From: Paracoccaceae bacterium
GTDB lineage: Bacteria > Pseudomonadota > Alphaproteobacteria > Rhodobacterales > Rhodobacteraceae
NCBI GenBank assembly: GCA_021647745.1
Contig: JAKIUB010000025.1
Coordinates: 1 to 36,072, forward strand
Length of the DNA stretch: 36,072 nucleotides
Reading direction: 5' to 3'
Below are positions 16,580 to 25,600 of the stretch, piece after piece. The notes below the pieces were generated by a model. That model ran no database searches, was not told the origin of the DNA, and saw only the letters and a list, made by a program, of their open reading frames with translations. The translations under genes were made by a program, and so were the position numbers. Every line of letters begins with the position of its first letter. The stretch's first letter is position 1.

Positions 16580-18540
16580 GCGGCCACCTTGCGCTTTACC
16601 GGCACCACAGCCACGTCGCGCAATTCAAGCGTGGCGCTGATCGAACCTTTGCGACCATCCTCATAGGTCACTTCGGTTTTAGTGGCGATGGTTTCCGAGC
16701 CGTCATAAAGCGCCGCCACGAGGTCAGCAAATTTCTCGCCCACGATGTTACGGCGCACCTTACGCGTGCGGGTCATCTCGCCGTCATCCGGGTCCAGCTC
16801 CTTGTGCAGCACCAAAAAGCGGTGGATCTGGCAGCCCGAAAGCATTTCGTCTGCGGCCACCGATTTATTAGCCTCCTCGATATGGCTCTGGATTGTGTCA
16901 TAAACCTGAGGGTGCCCGGCCAACTCCTGATAGGACGCATAGGCGATATTGTTACGCTCGGCCCAGCTTGCAACCGCGTTAAGATCAATGTTGATAAAGG
17001 CAACACAGGTTTCGCGCCCATCACCAAACACCACCGCCTCGAGAATATTGGGAAAGAACTTCAGCTTGTTTTCCACGAATTTCGGTGCAAACATGCTGCC
17101 ATCAGCCATTTTTCCCACATCCTTGGCGCGGTCAATGATGCGCAAATGCCCCGAGCTTTCCTCGATAAACCCGGCGTCCCCCGTGGCCACCCAGCCCTCG
17201 GCATCCTTGGTATCTGCGGTGCTTTCGGGGTTTTTGTAATATTCGACAAACACCCCCGGCGAACGATAAAATACCTCGCCGTTCTCGGCAATTTTCAGCT
17301 CCACGCCGGGACTCGGCACACCGACGGTATCAGCCCGTACCTGCCCATCAGGCTGCTGGGTGATAAACACGCTCGCTTCCGTCTGACCATATAGCTGCTT
17401 GAGATTGATCCCCAAAGAGCGGTAAAATTCAAAAATTTCCGGTCCGATCGCTTCGCCTGCGGTATAGCCAACCCGCACCCTGGATAACCCAAGGGTATTT
17501 TTTAGCGGCCCATATATCAAAAAATCACCGATCCTGTATTTGAGCCGGTCCATGAAAGAAACCGGCTTACCGTCGAGCAGGTCCGGCCCGACCTTTTTAG
17601 CGTGCGCCATGTATTTATGGAAAAGCTTCTTTTTGAGCGGGCTGGCATCCTCGATGCGGATCATCACCGATGTCAGCAATCCCTCAAAAAACCGTGGCGG
17701 CGCAAAGAAATAGCTCGGGCCAATTTCGCGCAGGTCCGCCTGCATGGTTTCGGGGCTTTCAGGGCAGGCGACACAAAAGCCGGTCCAGCAACTTTGCCCG
17801 ATTGAAAAGATAAAATCCCCCACCCACGCCATTGGCAGATAGGCCAGCACCGAGTCTCCGGCGCTCAGGTTGTCAAATTCCGAGCTGGCCTTGGCAGAGG
17901 CAATGATATTGGTGTTCGAAAGCACCACACCCTTGGGCTTGCCGGTAGTGCCCGAGGTATAAAGCATCACGCATGTGCTATTTTCATCAAGCTTTGCCTG
18001 TCGTTCTTGTAAGGCTGGCTCAAGGCGGGCACGCCCCGCGCGGCCCTCGGCCTGCACATCTTCATAGGCATGCAGGCTCTGGTGGTCGTATTTGCGCATG
18101 CCGCGCTTATCAAGATAGATGATCTGCTCGACATTGGGGAGCTGGTCCTGAATATCCAGCACCTTGTCAACCTGCTCCTGATCTTCGGTGATAATAAACC
18201 GCGCGCCCGAATGCTCGAGCACATAGGCCATTTCCTCACCATTTGCATCTTGGTATAAGGGTACCGGGATCGCCCCTGCCGCCTGTGCGGCCAGCATCGC
18301 CCAATACAGATAGGGGCGGTTGCGGCCGATAATGGCCACATAGTCACCCTCGTTCAGCCCCAGTGCAACAAAGCCCATCGCCAGCGCATTCACTTCCTCC
18401 GCTACTTGCGACCAGTTCCAGCTTTGCCAGATGCCATATTCTTTTTCGCGGTAAGCAGGCACATTTGCCCACTGCCCGGCATTTCTTGCCAGCAGCTTTG
18501 GAAATGTATCCAAGCCTTCGGGCAGAACTCTTGTGTTCAT
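16576..18540 (-). CDS. Long-chain-type acyl-CoA synthetase (AMP-forming)
   Basis: The 654-residue adenylating enzyme converts an acid, ATP and CoA to acyl-CoA. Motifs are the P-loop VMLYTSGTTGKPKGVVLSN, LAYLPMAWVGD, VGYTAGEAIGPE, LKQLYGQTEAS, WVATGDAGFIEE and RIIDRAKDVGKMADG, plus a C-terminal domain with PDDGEMTRTRKVRRN. The start at 18540 is chosen because GGGAGGAGATGGC stands directly before it; an open frame extends 22 codons further without a ribosome site. It is the first gene of the eight-gene transporter operon, with an ATGA overlap to the next gene. A palindrome at 18645-18658 upstream may control the operon. The substrate class is uncertain. Confidence 0.93.
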   Translation of the reverse strand: MNTRVLPEGLDTFPKLLARNAGQWANVPAYREKEYGIWQSWNWSQVAEEVNALAMGFVALGLNEGDYVAIIGRNRPYLYWAMLAAQAAGAIPVPLYQDANGEEMAYVLEHSGARFIITEDQEQVDKVLDIQDQLPNVEQIIYLDKRGMRKYDHQSLHAYEDVQAEGRAGRARLEPALQERQAKLDENSTCVMLYTSGTTGKPKGVVLSNTNIIASAKASSEFDNLSAGDSVLAYLPMAWVGDFIFSIGQSCWTGFCVACPESPETMQADLREIGPSYFFAPPRFFEGLLTSVMIRIEDASPLKKKLFHKYMAHAKKVGPDLLDGKPVSFMDRLKYRIGDFLIYGPLKNTLGLSRVRVGYTAGEAIGPEIFEFYRSLGINLKQLYGQTEASVFITQQPDGQVRADTVGVPSPGVELKIAENGEVFYRSPGVFVEYYKNPESTADTKDAEGWVATGDAGFIEESSGHLRIIDRAKDVGKMADGSMFAPKFVENKLKFFPNILEAVVFGDGRETCVAFINIDLNAVASWAERNNIAYASYQELAGHPQVYDTIQSHIEEANKSVAADEMLSGCQIHRFLVLHKELDPDDGEMTRTRKVRRNIVGEKFADLVAALYDGSETIATKTEVTYEDGRKGSISATLELRDVAVVPVKRKVAA

Positions 18541-18644
18541 GCCATCTCCTCCCATGCCGGGCTGTTGGCCCCTGATATGCGCAGGCTTTTGCCTGTCGGT
18601 TTCCAATAGACTAGCAAAAAAAATTTATGAGTAAAGATAATAAT

Positions 18645-18658
18645 TGAACCACCGTTCA
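18645..18658. promoter_or_regulatory. Candidate operator upstream of the acyl-CoA synthetase operon
   Basis: TGAAC-CACC-GTTCA is a perfect 5-base inverted repeat about 105 bases before the synthetase start, in an AT-rich stretch. Spacing and sequence resemble TetR-family fatty-acid or acyl-CoA regulator sites. No regulator gene is adjacent. Confidence 0.4.
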
Positions 18659-18734
18659 GTTTATCGTGCGCAACAGCATTCCAACCCTCTTTATATTCTT
18701 TCATTTTCTGTCAGGAACTGAAGTGCGACCTCGC

Positions 18735-19103
18735 GAGATCCGGGCGGTAAACATGGCCATCGCCCTGCGCCGATCACCCAAGGGCTGCATCCACCATTTT
18801 GACCGAAGCAGCCAATATTGCTCGCACGACTATCAGAAAACCTTGCGAAACCATGGCTTCAAAGTATCGATGAGCGGCAGGGGCAATTGCTATGACAATG
18901 CGGTAATGGAAACCTTCTTCACAACCATCACTCTCATCGAATGCAAGCATTCGACTGCCGCGCAGCGCAATGCCGAGCTAATCTGGCGGCATTCATGGCA
19001 AATACGCCGAGCGGTGGAGGTCGCTATCTTCGAATACACCAATAGCTTCCATACCCCGTGACGCAGACATTCGGCACCAGGTTGGAAAAGCCCGTTGGCT
19101 TTC
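18735..19103 (+). pseudogene. IS3-family transposase (OrfB C-terminal part), decayed
   Basis: The frame reads NMAIALRRSPKGCIHHFDR then SSQYCSHDYQKTLRNHGF, then SMSGRGNCYDNAVMETFF, the DDE integrase core of an IS3-type OrfB including the final catalytic Glu. Compared with the related copy at 34052-34398, about 13 extra residues (TLIECKHSTAAQR) are inserted in frame before AELIWR. A TGA stop stands where CGA (Arg) is expected (YTNSFHTP-stop-RRHSA). After it the frame continues GWKSPLAF to 19103. The N-terminal half and both IS ends are missing. It is a dead fragment between two operons. Confidence 0.85.
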
Positions 19104-19250
19104 CTTCTGATGGTCGCATATCAATAGACCATCACATGCCGGGACTATAAACGCCAAGCTCAGACTTGATCTGACACCACCCCCGGTAGAAGCTTTCACG
19201 CGTAGGGTCGCAAGCCATTGCAGTCATACGAAAAGTATTAAAGCTGCTAC

Positions 19251-22200
19251 TTAGAATTTTGCGATCAGGTTAAGGAAGGCTCCACGGCTGGAATAGTTTA
19301 TATTGGTCAGGTCATCGGAAACGGAACCCCACTCAACACCGGCACCGAGCTTGACCCGCTCTCCAAGCTGGCGATAAATGGCTGCCGTGGCACCCGATTC
19401 AAGCGTACCGCTTTCGACCGTGTGTAAAAGACGTCCTTCCCCTGTGATATCCCAATTATTCACCACATGCCACTCTAGCCTGGCAACCGCCAAAACGGCC
19501 GTATTGCTGGTAAAGACTGTGGTTCCACGCGGCGCGGTGCTGGCCATCCTGTAGCCAAGCTTGCCGCCAATGGTCAGTGAGGGCGAAAGATCATAGCCAG
19601 CATTCAGCGAAAAGACATTGCTGAACTGAAGCGGGCCATCAACCGAACCATCGGCACTCACCTGATCTTCGCCGGGAAGATCACGCAAATAGGTATAGCG
19701 CAGCAACAGATTCAGCTTTTCGTTATCCACGGGGCGAAAAGCATAGCCTGCAGAGGCTTTTACATATTCGCCATTTCTGAAACTCCCTTCGATGCTCTCG
19801 GAGAATAGCGCGTCTACATTAGCCAAGAACCGCCAGTTTTCATTGGTTTTATTGCTGTAACCGGCCGAAAGCCCCCAAGTAAGCCGGTCGCGTGCGGTGC
19901 CGGTACCACTTTCATCGCGGTACTCGAGCCGTGCCCGCCAGCTTCGCTCGTCTCCGTTATCATAGGCGGCCCCCAGCGATAGCGCCAAGCGTTCAAAATC
20001 ACCGCTTACCGGGTCTTGAACCGAGCCTCTTTCAACTGTGGAACTCAAAACCCACGCATCACTCGGTGTGTAGTTCACCCCGAATATTCGCGAAAGAGAA
20101 CGCTGGCTGGATGGCATATCAAGAACTGATTCCGTGTAGAGCGACAGACTCTCCGTCATGGCGTACCGGCCACCGAGCACAACCTTGCCATCATCAGCCA
20201 AGGCTCCCCCCGCACCGCTGCGGGTCGGGTCCAGCGTATATCCGAGATATATCTCGTTTTGATCGGTGGCAGCATAGGTCAGGCGAAGCGCCCCGCCAAA
20301 CCCGGCGTTTCCGGTCGAAGCTTCGCCAGACAGGCCAAGCCGGTCGCTTACTTGCACATCAAAGCCCGCACCATACCGGTTATTGTCTGACAGACCTCCC
20401 TGTTTGGCCACAGTCGTCTGGCCAAACACATAATATTCTGCCACATCCGAAGTGGCAAATCTTAGCCGCAAGCCGACATCGGTGCGCTGCCCGGTTTCGG
20501 TCGGGTCAAGCAGGGTATTTTTATCAGTAAACTGCACCCCGCCCTCGATCGTTAGCCGATCTGAAATCGCATAGGCCAGCCGAAGCTCGGCCTCGTTGCG
20601 GGTATCGCCGGTATCAAGCCGGAACCACTCGGCATCAGCCCCGAATGTCAAGCGCGCCCCAAGAGCCACTTCGGTCTCAACACCAAATAGCGTTTGTCCG
20701 TCGGTTATGCTCTCGGACAGGGTCGAAAAACCGGTATCCTTACGCTCGTAATACAGACCAAGGAAGCCTTCGGCTCCAAAGCCCAGATCTCGAAAATCCA
20801 TGCGGGCATCAAACAAAATGGCATTGGCCCCGGTGGAGGCTACCCCCGTGCTTGATATGATGGTCAAGCCGCCATCGGTCGAATTGGCATAACCAAAGCC
20901 CGGCCCGGAACTGCGGGCAAATTCGAGGTTGGCATAGCTGGCTTCGCTGAGCTGATACCGCAGATCGGCCCCGGCCATGTTTTGCTCGCCAAGAGTGGTG
21001 GTCTCGCGCATCACCGTTGCACCAAAGCGCAATTTGTTCCCCACCCATGCTTCGACCCGGCCCCCGATGGCCAGATCATCTATGGCTGTGCTGGTCGGGG
21101 TGTATTCATACCGCGCCACAAGGTTGACAGTATAGGAATTACCCCCGCTGGCAACTACGCCCGCACCGGCAGCGGTGGACGCCAGTGGCGCGGTGAGTAG
21201 AGCCATGCCCTGAAGGTGGTCAATCGTATAGTCCCGGCCTTCTTGCAGAGGAATAGAGGAAATAACCCGCCCGGTATCTTTATCAATCACCTGCACGCTC
21301 AACGAGACCGATCCGCCGTTTATATCCTGACGGGACAGGAAATATATCGAACCACCGGTGCCCTGCATGACATCGCGCTGGCCAAGCGTATCGGGCTGCG
21401 CGGCATAGGCGATAGCCGCCACACGGGCCTCCCCCGTATCGGTGACAGCCGAAGATTGGTAGCGCAGTTCAGCACCATAAAGAGCGCGCGTATTTTGCAA
21501 CAAGGCGCTGCCGGTCATGCCGGCTTTGAAATCACCCCATGTCAGGCGAAAATTTTCGTTTTCGGCCCGAAGGTAAATTCGCCCGGCGGTCGGGGTATCA
21601 TCAAAATAGGTGCTGTCATCGCCGAAAGTCGGGTACATACTGGTGCCGTTACTGCGCAGCCTGTCCAGAATGCGTTGCGGGTCTTTATCGTTCAGCCTGG
21701 AGAGAATCCCGCCGATCGGGCCATTGCCGGTATCTAGCGAGCCGGTAATACTCCAGCCGCGGGCAGTTTTACCCTTTACATAGAAAGCAACTCGGCCATC
21801 CACATAGCCGCCGGCATCATAGCCGCCGGTATTGGCAGTAAAACCCGCTGTGATATCCGCAATCCCGACAGTAAACCATTCCGATTCCGGTATCCGTACA
21901 TCGCGCACAATTGTGCTGCTTCGCGTGGTGACAGAAACCACCTGATCCCCGGCCGGCAAAATACGGCTAACCACAAAGTTGCCATTGGCATCCACCGGAA
22001 TGGTTTCGCCCATGACCGTTACCGTGCTATTGGGATAGGCCCCGCTACCCGATGCGGTAATCAGCCCGCCACGGACGGGAATACCCCGGCGGGCGGTGTT
22101 GTCCTCACCTTCGCCCGGCGCAATGCCGGTGGCTTGTGCGTCAAACACGCTCACCGCGCGCCGGATATCCAGTGGTACGGTTTCATCATAGCGGCCATTG

Positions 22201-22697
22201 GCATCATAGACCCGCAGCACATAGGCAAATTGCCCCGAGCCACCATCCGGCATGGCCCAGCCGGTTGTGCCATTGGCGCTGATCGGCAGCGTGGCGAGCA
22301 ACGGCTTGCCTCGCGCACCAAGGTCAATGATCCGCAACTCGGCGCGATCAACAAAGGCCGGGTAGTTGGTCGAGGTCCGAAATTCTATCGTATCCCCCGC
22401 ACGATAGGCGGTATTGCCATCGGCGGTCACAACATTGAGCATGCGGCGGCTGTCCAGCCCGTCATAGCGGACATCCACATTGAGCAAATTGGCCAGCAGG
22501 TCATTACGATGGGTGGGTGTCGGCATAGCCGGCGCACCCGCTATCGTCGTTTGGTCAATCGAAATTGAAAACCCCGTATTGGCAAAAGCGTCCGATTGCG
22601 CAGAGCCTTGCCCGACTGACAGGGTGGCGATCAATGCCGAAGACAGCCATAGGGACCTGCGTGAAGAGAGTGCTTTATGGTTCATAATACTCATCAT
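19251..22697 (-). CDS. Large outer-membrane beta-barrel protein paired with the DUF11 repeat protein
   Basis: The 1148-residue protein has a signal peptide (SSALIATLSVGQGSAQS) and ends in Phe (LNLIAKF), the outer-membrane barrel signal. Residues about 45-260 look like Ig/CARDB-type beta domains (RMLNVVTADGNTAYRAGD, ASGSGAYPNSTVTVMG). From about 275 the chain alternates aromatic and glycine in amphipathic strands, as in a very large barrel, with FRLTWGDFKAGMTGSALLQN and IPLQEGRDYTIDHLQGMALL near the transition. No TonB box or plug is evident, so I do not call it a TonB receptor. The start is one base after the stop of the DUF11 gene, so the two are coupled. Its role is unknown; exporting, anchoring or displaying the giant partner is the natural hypothesis. 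Confidence 0.85.
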   Translation of the reverse strand: MMSIMNHKALSSRRSLWLSSALIATLSVGQGSAQSDAFANTGFSISIDQTTIAGAPAMPTPTHRNDLLANLLNVDVRYDGLDSRRMLNVVTADGNTAYRAGDTIEFRTSTNYPAFVDRAELRIIDLGARGKPLLATLPISANGTTGWAMPDGGSGQFAYVLRVYDANGRYDETVPLDIRRAVSVFDAQATGIAPGEGEDNTARRGIPVRGGLITASGSGAYPNSTVTVMGETIPVDANGNFVVSRILPAGDQVVSVTTRSSTIVRDVRIPESEWFTVGIADITAGFTANTGGYDAGGYVDGRVAFYVKGKTARGWSITGSLDTGNGPIGGILSRLNDKDPQRILDRLRSNGTSMYPTFGDDSTYFDDTPTAGRIYLRAENENFRLTWGDFKAGMTGSALLQNTRALYGAELRYQSSAVTDTGEARVAAIAYAAQPDTLGQRDVMQGTGGSIYFLSRQDINGGSVSLSVQVIDKDTGRVISSIPLQEGRDYTIDHLQGMALLTAPLASTAAGAGVVASGGNSYTVNLVARYEYTPTSTAIDDLAIGGRVEAWVGNKLRFGATVMRETTTLGEQNMAGADLRYQLSEASYANLEFARSSGPGFGYANSTDGGLTIISSTGVASTGANAILFDARMDFRDLGFGAEGFLGLYYERKDTGFSTLSESITDGQTLFGVETEVALGARLTFGADAEWFRLDTGDTRNEAELRLAYAISDRLTIEGGVQFTDKNTLLDPTETGQRTDVGLRLRFATSDVAEYYVFGQTTVAKQGGLSDNNRYGAGFDVQVSDRLGLSGEASTGNAGFGGALRLTYAATDQNEIYLGYTLDPTRSGAGGALADDGKVVLGGRYAMTESLSLYTESVLDMPSSQRSLSRIFGVNYTPSDAWVLSSTVERGSVQDPVSGDFERLALSLGAAYDNGDERSWRARLEYRDESGTGTARDRLTWGLSAGYSNKTNENWRFLANVDALFSESIEGSFRNGEYVKASAGYAFRPVDNEKLNLLLRYTYLRDLPGEDQVSADGSVDGPLQFSNVFSLNAGYDLSPSLTIGGKLGYRMASTAPRGTTVFTSNTAVLAVARLEWHVVNNWDITGEGRLLHTVESGTLESGATAAIYRQLGERVKLGAGVEWGSVSDDLTNINYSSRGAFLNLIAKF

Positions 22698-22698
22698 T

Positions 22699-25600
22699 TT
22701 ATTGCCCTGCTCTTACAATCATCATTTGAATCTCAAGCGGTCCGCTGCCGACATCGCGCCAGGCACGCCTCAGGCTTGTCTCTACCAGCTCCATTCGGCG
22801 CTGTGCTTCACTCACCTCGGAAGCTTGCGCACCGGCACCAACATGGTAGGCAATGACAACGGATACAGGGTTTTCGGTCAGGCTTTGCGCTAGCTGCAAT
22901 ATCCCGTCACGCAATGTTGTCACGGGCGCACCGGCCACATCAAACGCTGCGTTATTTAGGTCGACCCGGGCAATCTTGTTCAAGCTTGCGCCAAAATTAA
23001 CTTCGGTCATCATACCCGGCGTCAGCCGCACAACCCGCGGGTTTTCGGAGGTAATGCTGTAACCGGCAGGCAAGGAACGCGGATCGAGCTTCAGGATGAA
23101 GTTCGAGCCACCCGTTGCCGGCAAGCTGGCACAAGGCACGCTATAGCGGCCAAATTCATCGGTGGTGATCACCAGCCCGTCAACGGTCACCAGCCTGACA
23201 CCGGGAATACCAGCTTCACCTTGCGGCACGGGCAGGGTTTCAAACTTGCCTTTGCCACCACGATAAACCGTCTCTGTTACCAGCCCCGAGGCCGGCTCGT
23301 TATATTGATAGCCATCACCGTTGCGATCATTAAAGACCTTGCCAACCACCGTGCTGCAATTAAAGACCGCGACCGGCAGCACCCGCACCGTTGCCGTGGC
23401 AAAACCAACCAGATCGACACCGGTGATCGAGTCAACCAGATTGACCCGATTTACAAAGCTTCCGGCCCCCGCGCCGTTGAGCACCCGTGCTTGCAGGGTC
23501 AAAACTGTATCCCCCGAAGGCGCAATTGTAATGTCGGCCCAGGTAATAACCGCACCATTCACATCAACTGCAAAGGGGGCACCATTCAGGGTCGCGCTGC
23601 CGGGTTGATAGAGCAGGCCCATGGGCAAGGTATCAATCACATCCACCAAACCGATAACAACCGGGTTAGTATTGGTGATGGTGATCGTATAAGGCACCAG
23701 ACTTCCGTGCTCTACCAACTCGCGCGGCGTGGTTTTAACCATGCTCAGGCCAGAGGGCACATTGGTGGTCATCAACAAGGTTGTGGTGCTGGATTCGTCC
23801 GTCACCGCCGGCCCATTTGGCGGGGTGCCGGTAACCGTGGCGGTATTGACCACGTCACCTGCATCTAAATCACTCTGCGTAATCACATAGGTCGCGCTAT
23901 AGGTTGTGTCATCCACATCCCCCGGTGCCATGCTGGCAATCGGCCCGCCGGTTATCACCACACCTGCCAGCGCATCACTGATTGTTACGTTGGTCAAGGT
24001 TACGTTGCCGGTGTTTTCAATCCGGAAACTATAGCTGATCACATCCCCAACCTGTGGCGGCACTTGCAAGGCGCTTTCATCAGCGGTTTTGAGCAAGGTG
24101 ATCGCTGGCTCCTGATCCAGAGGCACCACCGTCGGGGTATTATCGGTATTGGTCGAGCCGGATACATCGGTCACGGCCGGCCCCGTTGGCGGGGTGCCGC
24201 TGGTTGTGGCAGAGTTGATAACCTCGCCAGCATTTATGTCATCCTGCGTAATCACATAGGTCGCGCTATAGGTTGCGGTATCCACATCCCCCGGTGCCAT
24301 GCTGGCAATCGGCCCGCCGGTCATTACCAGTCCCGCCAAAACATCGCTCAGGGTGACGTTGGTCAGGGTCACGTTGCCGGTGTTTTCAATCCGGAAACTA
24401 TAGCTGATCACATCCCCAACCTGCGCCGGCGACTGCACCGCGCTGGCATCTGCGGTTTTGATCAAGGCAATGGCCGGGCTTGGGGTAAGGGGCACCACCG
24501 TCGGGGTATTATCGGTATTGGTCGAGCCGGATACATCGGTCACGGCCGGCCCCGATGGCGGGGTGCCGGTGGTTGTGGCAGAGTTGATAACCTCGCCAGC
24601 ATTTATATCATCCTGCGTCAGCGTATAGGTTGCGGTATAGGTTGTCGTATCCACATCCCCCGGCGCAAGCGAGGCAATCGGCCCGCCAGTCAGCACCGCA
24701 GCAATCAAGGTCTCGGTCAGGATCACATTGGTCAGAACCACGTTGCCGGTGTTTTCAACCGAAAAGCTGTAGCTAATCACATCCCCCACCTGCGGTGGCG
24801 TTTGAACGGCGCTGGCATCTGCGGTTTTAATCAGGGCAATAGCCGGAGCAATATTGGGGATAACCGGCGTTGGGTTGCCTTCACCCGCGCCTGTGGCAGA
24901 GCCGTCACCATTCGGATCGGGGTCGGTGCCGTTATTGCTGATATCGATCAATTCAGGGTTGGTGGCCGAGGTCTGGCCAGACAATTCGCCCTCGCCGGTT
25001 ACGGTTGCCTGATTTTCATAGCGCCCACCCGAGGCCAATACTGGCGGCAACGGGTTGGTCGGCTGAACACGCAGCGAAAAGCTGATCGTACAGGTGCTGC
25101 CGCTGGCAAGGGAGAACCCGTTGGCCAGCGCGTTATCGCCCGATCCGTCAAACCCGGAGTTTAGTCCGCCACAACTACCTGCCGGCTGCGTAAGGATTGT
25201 ATAGCTGCCAAGGCCCAGCGGGTCCGTTGCCGGGGTGGCGAGAGATTCGTATGTGCCAAAGAGCGGAGCCGCACCGGCTAGCGGATCGGTTACTTCCATG
25301 TTGATCAGGGCTTCAAGGCTGAAGTTTTCAATCACCATCTGGAAGGTAGTGTTGAAAGAGCCGTCAGCGTTGGTCACCACTGCACCGGAAACCTCCTTGG
25401 CAATCCCCACCCGTGCCTGCGGAATAAGCGGGAACAGGTATTCTATCGCGTCCGTAGCGCTTGGCACCGAAATCGCGCTGATCACCGTGGGAGAGGAAAC
25501 CGTGCCACCCTCGGAGCCGGCAGTATTGGTGCCATCTGTCAGGTAGGTTTCGCTCACAGGGCCGCGGGTCAGCGTATAATCCCCTTCAGGAATATAGGGA

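Noticed and set aside
18645..18658. SOS box upstream of the acyl-CoA synthetase
   Set aside because: The GAAC/GTTC elements are inverted with a 4-base gap, whereas the alphaproteobacterial LexA site is a direct repeat with 7 bases between halves.
19251..22697. TonB-dependent receptor
   Set aside because: A large barrel ending in Phe is present, but no plug domain or TonB box could be recognised, and its N-terminal domains look Ig-like.
24064..25164. 366-codon open frame opposite the DUF11 gene
   Set aside because: Its Gly/Arg/His-rich repeats simply reflect the antisense of the 369-bp array; no start signal and no family.
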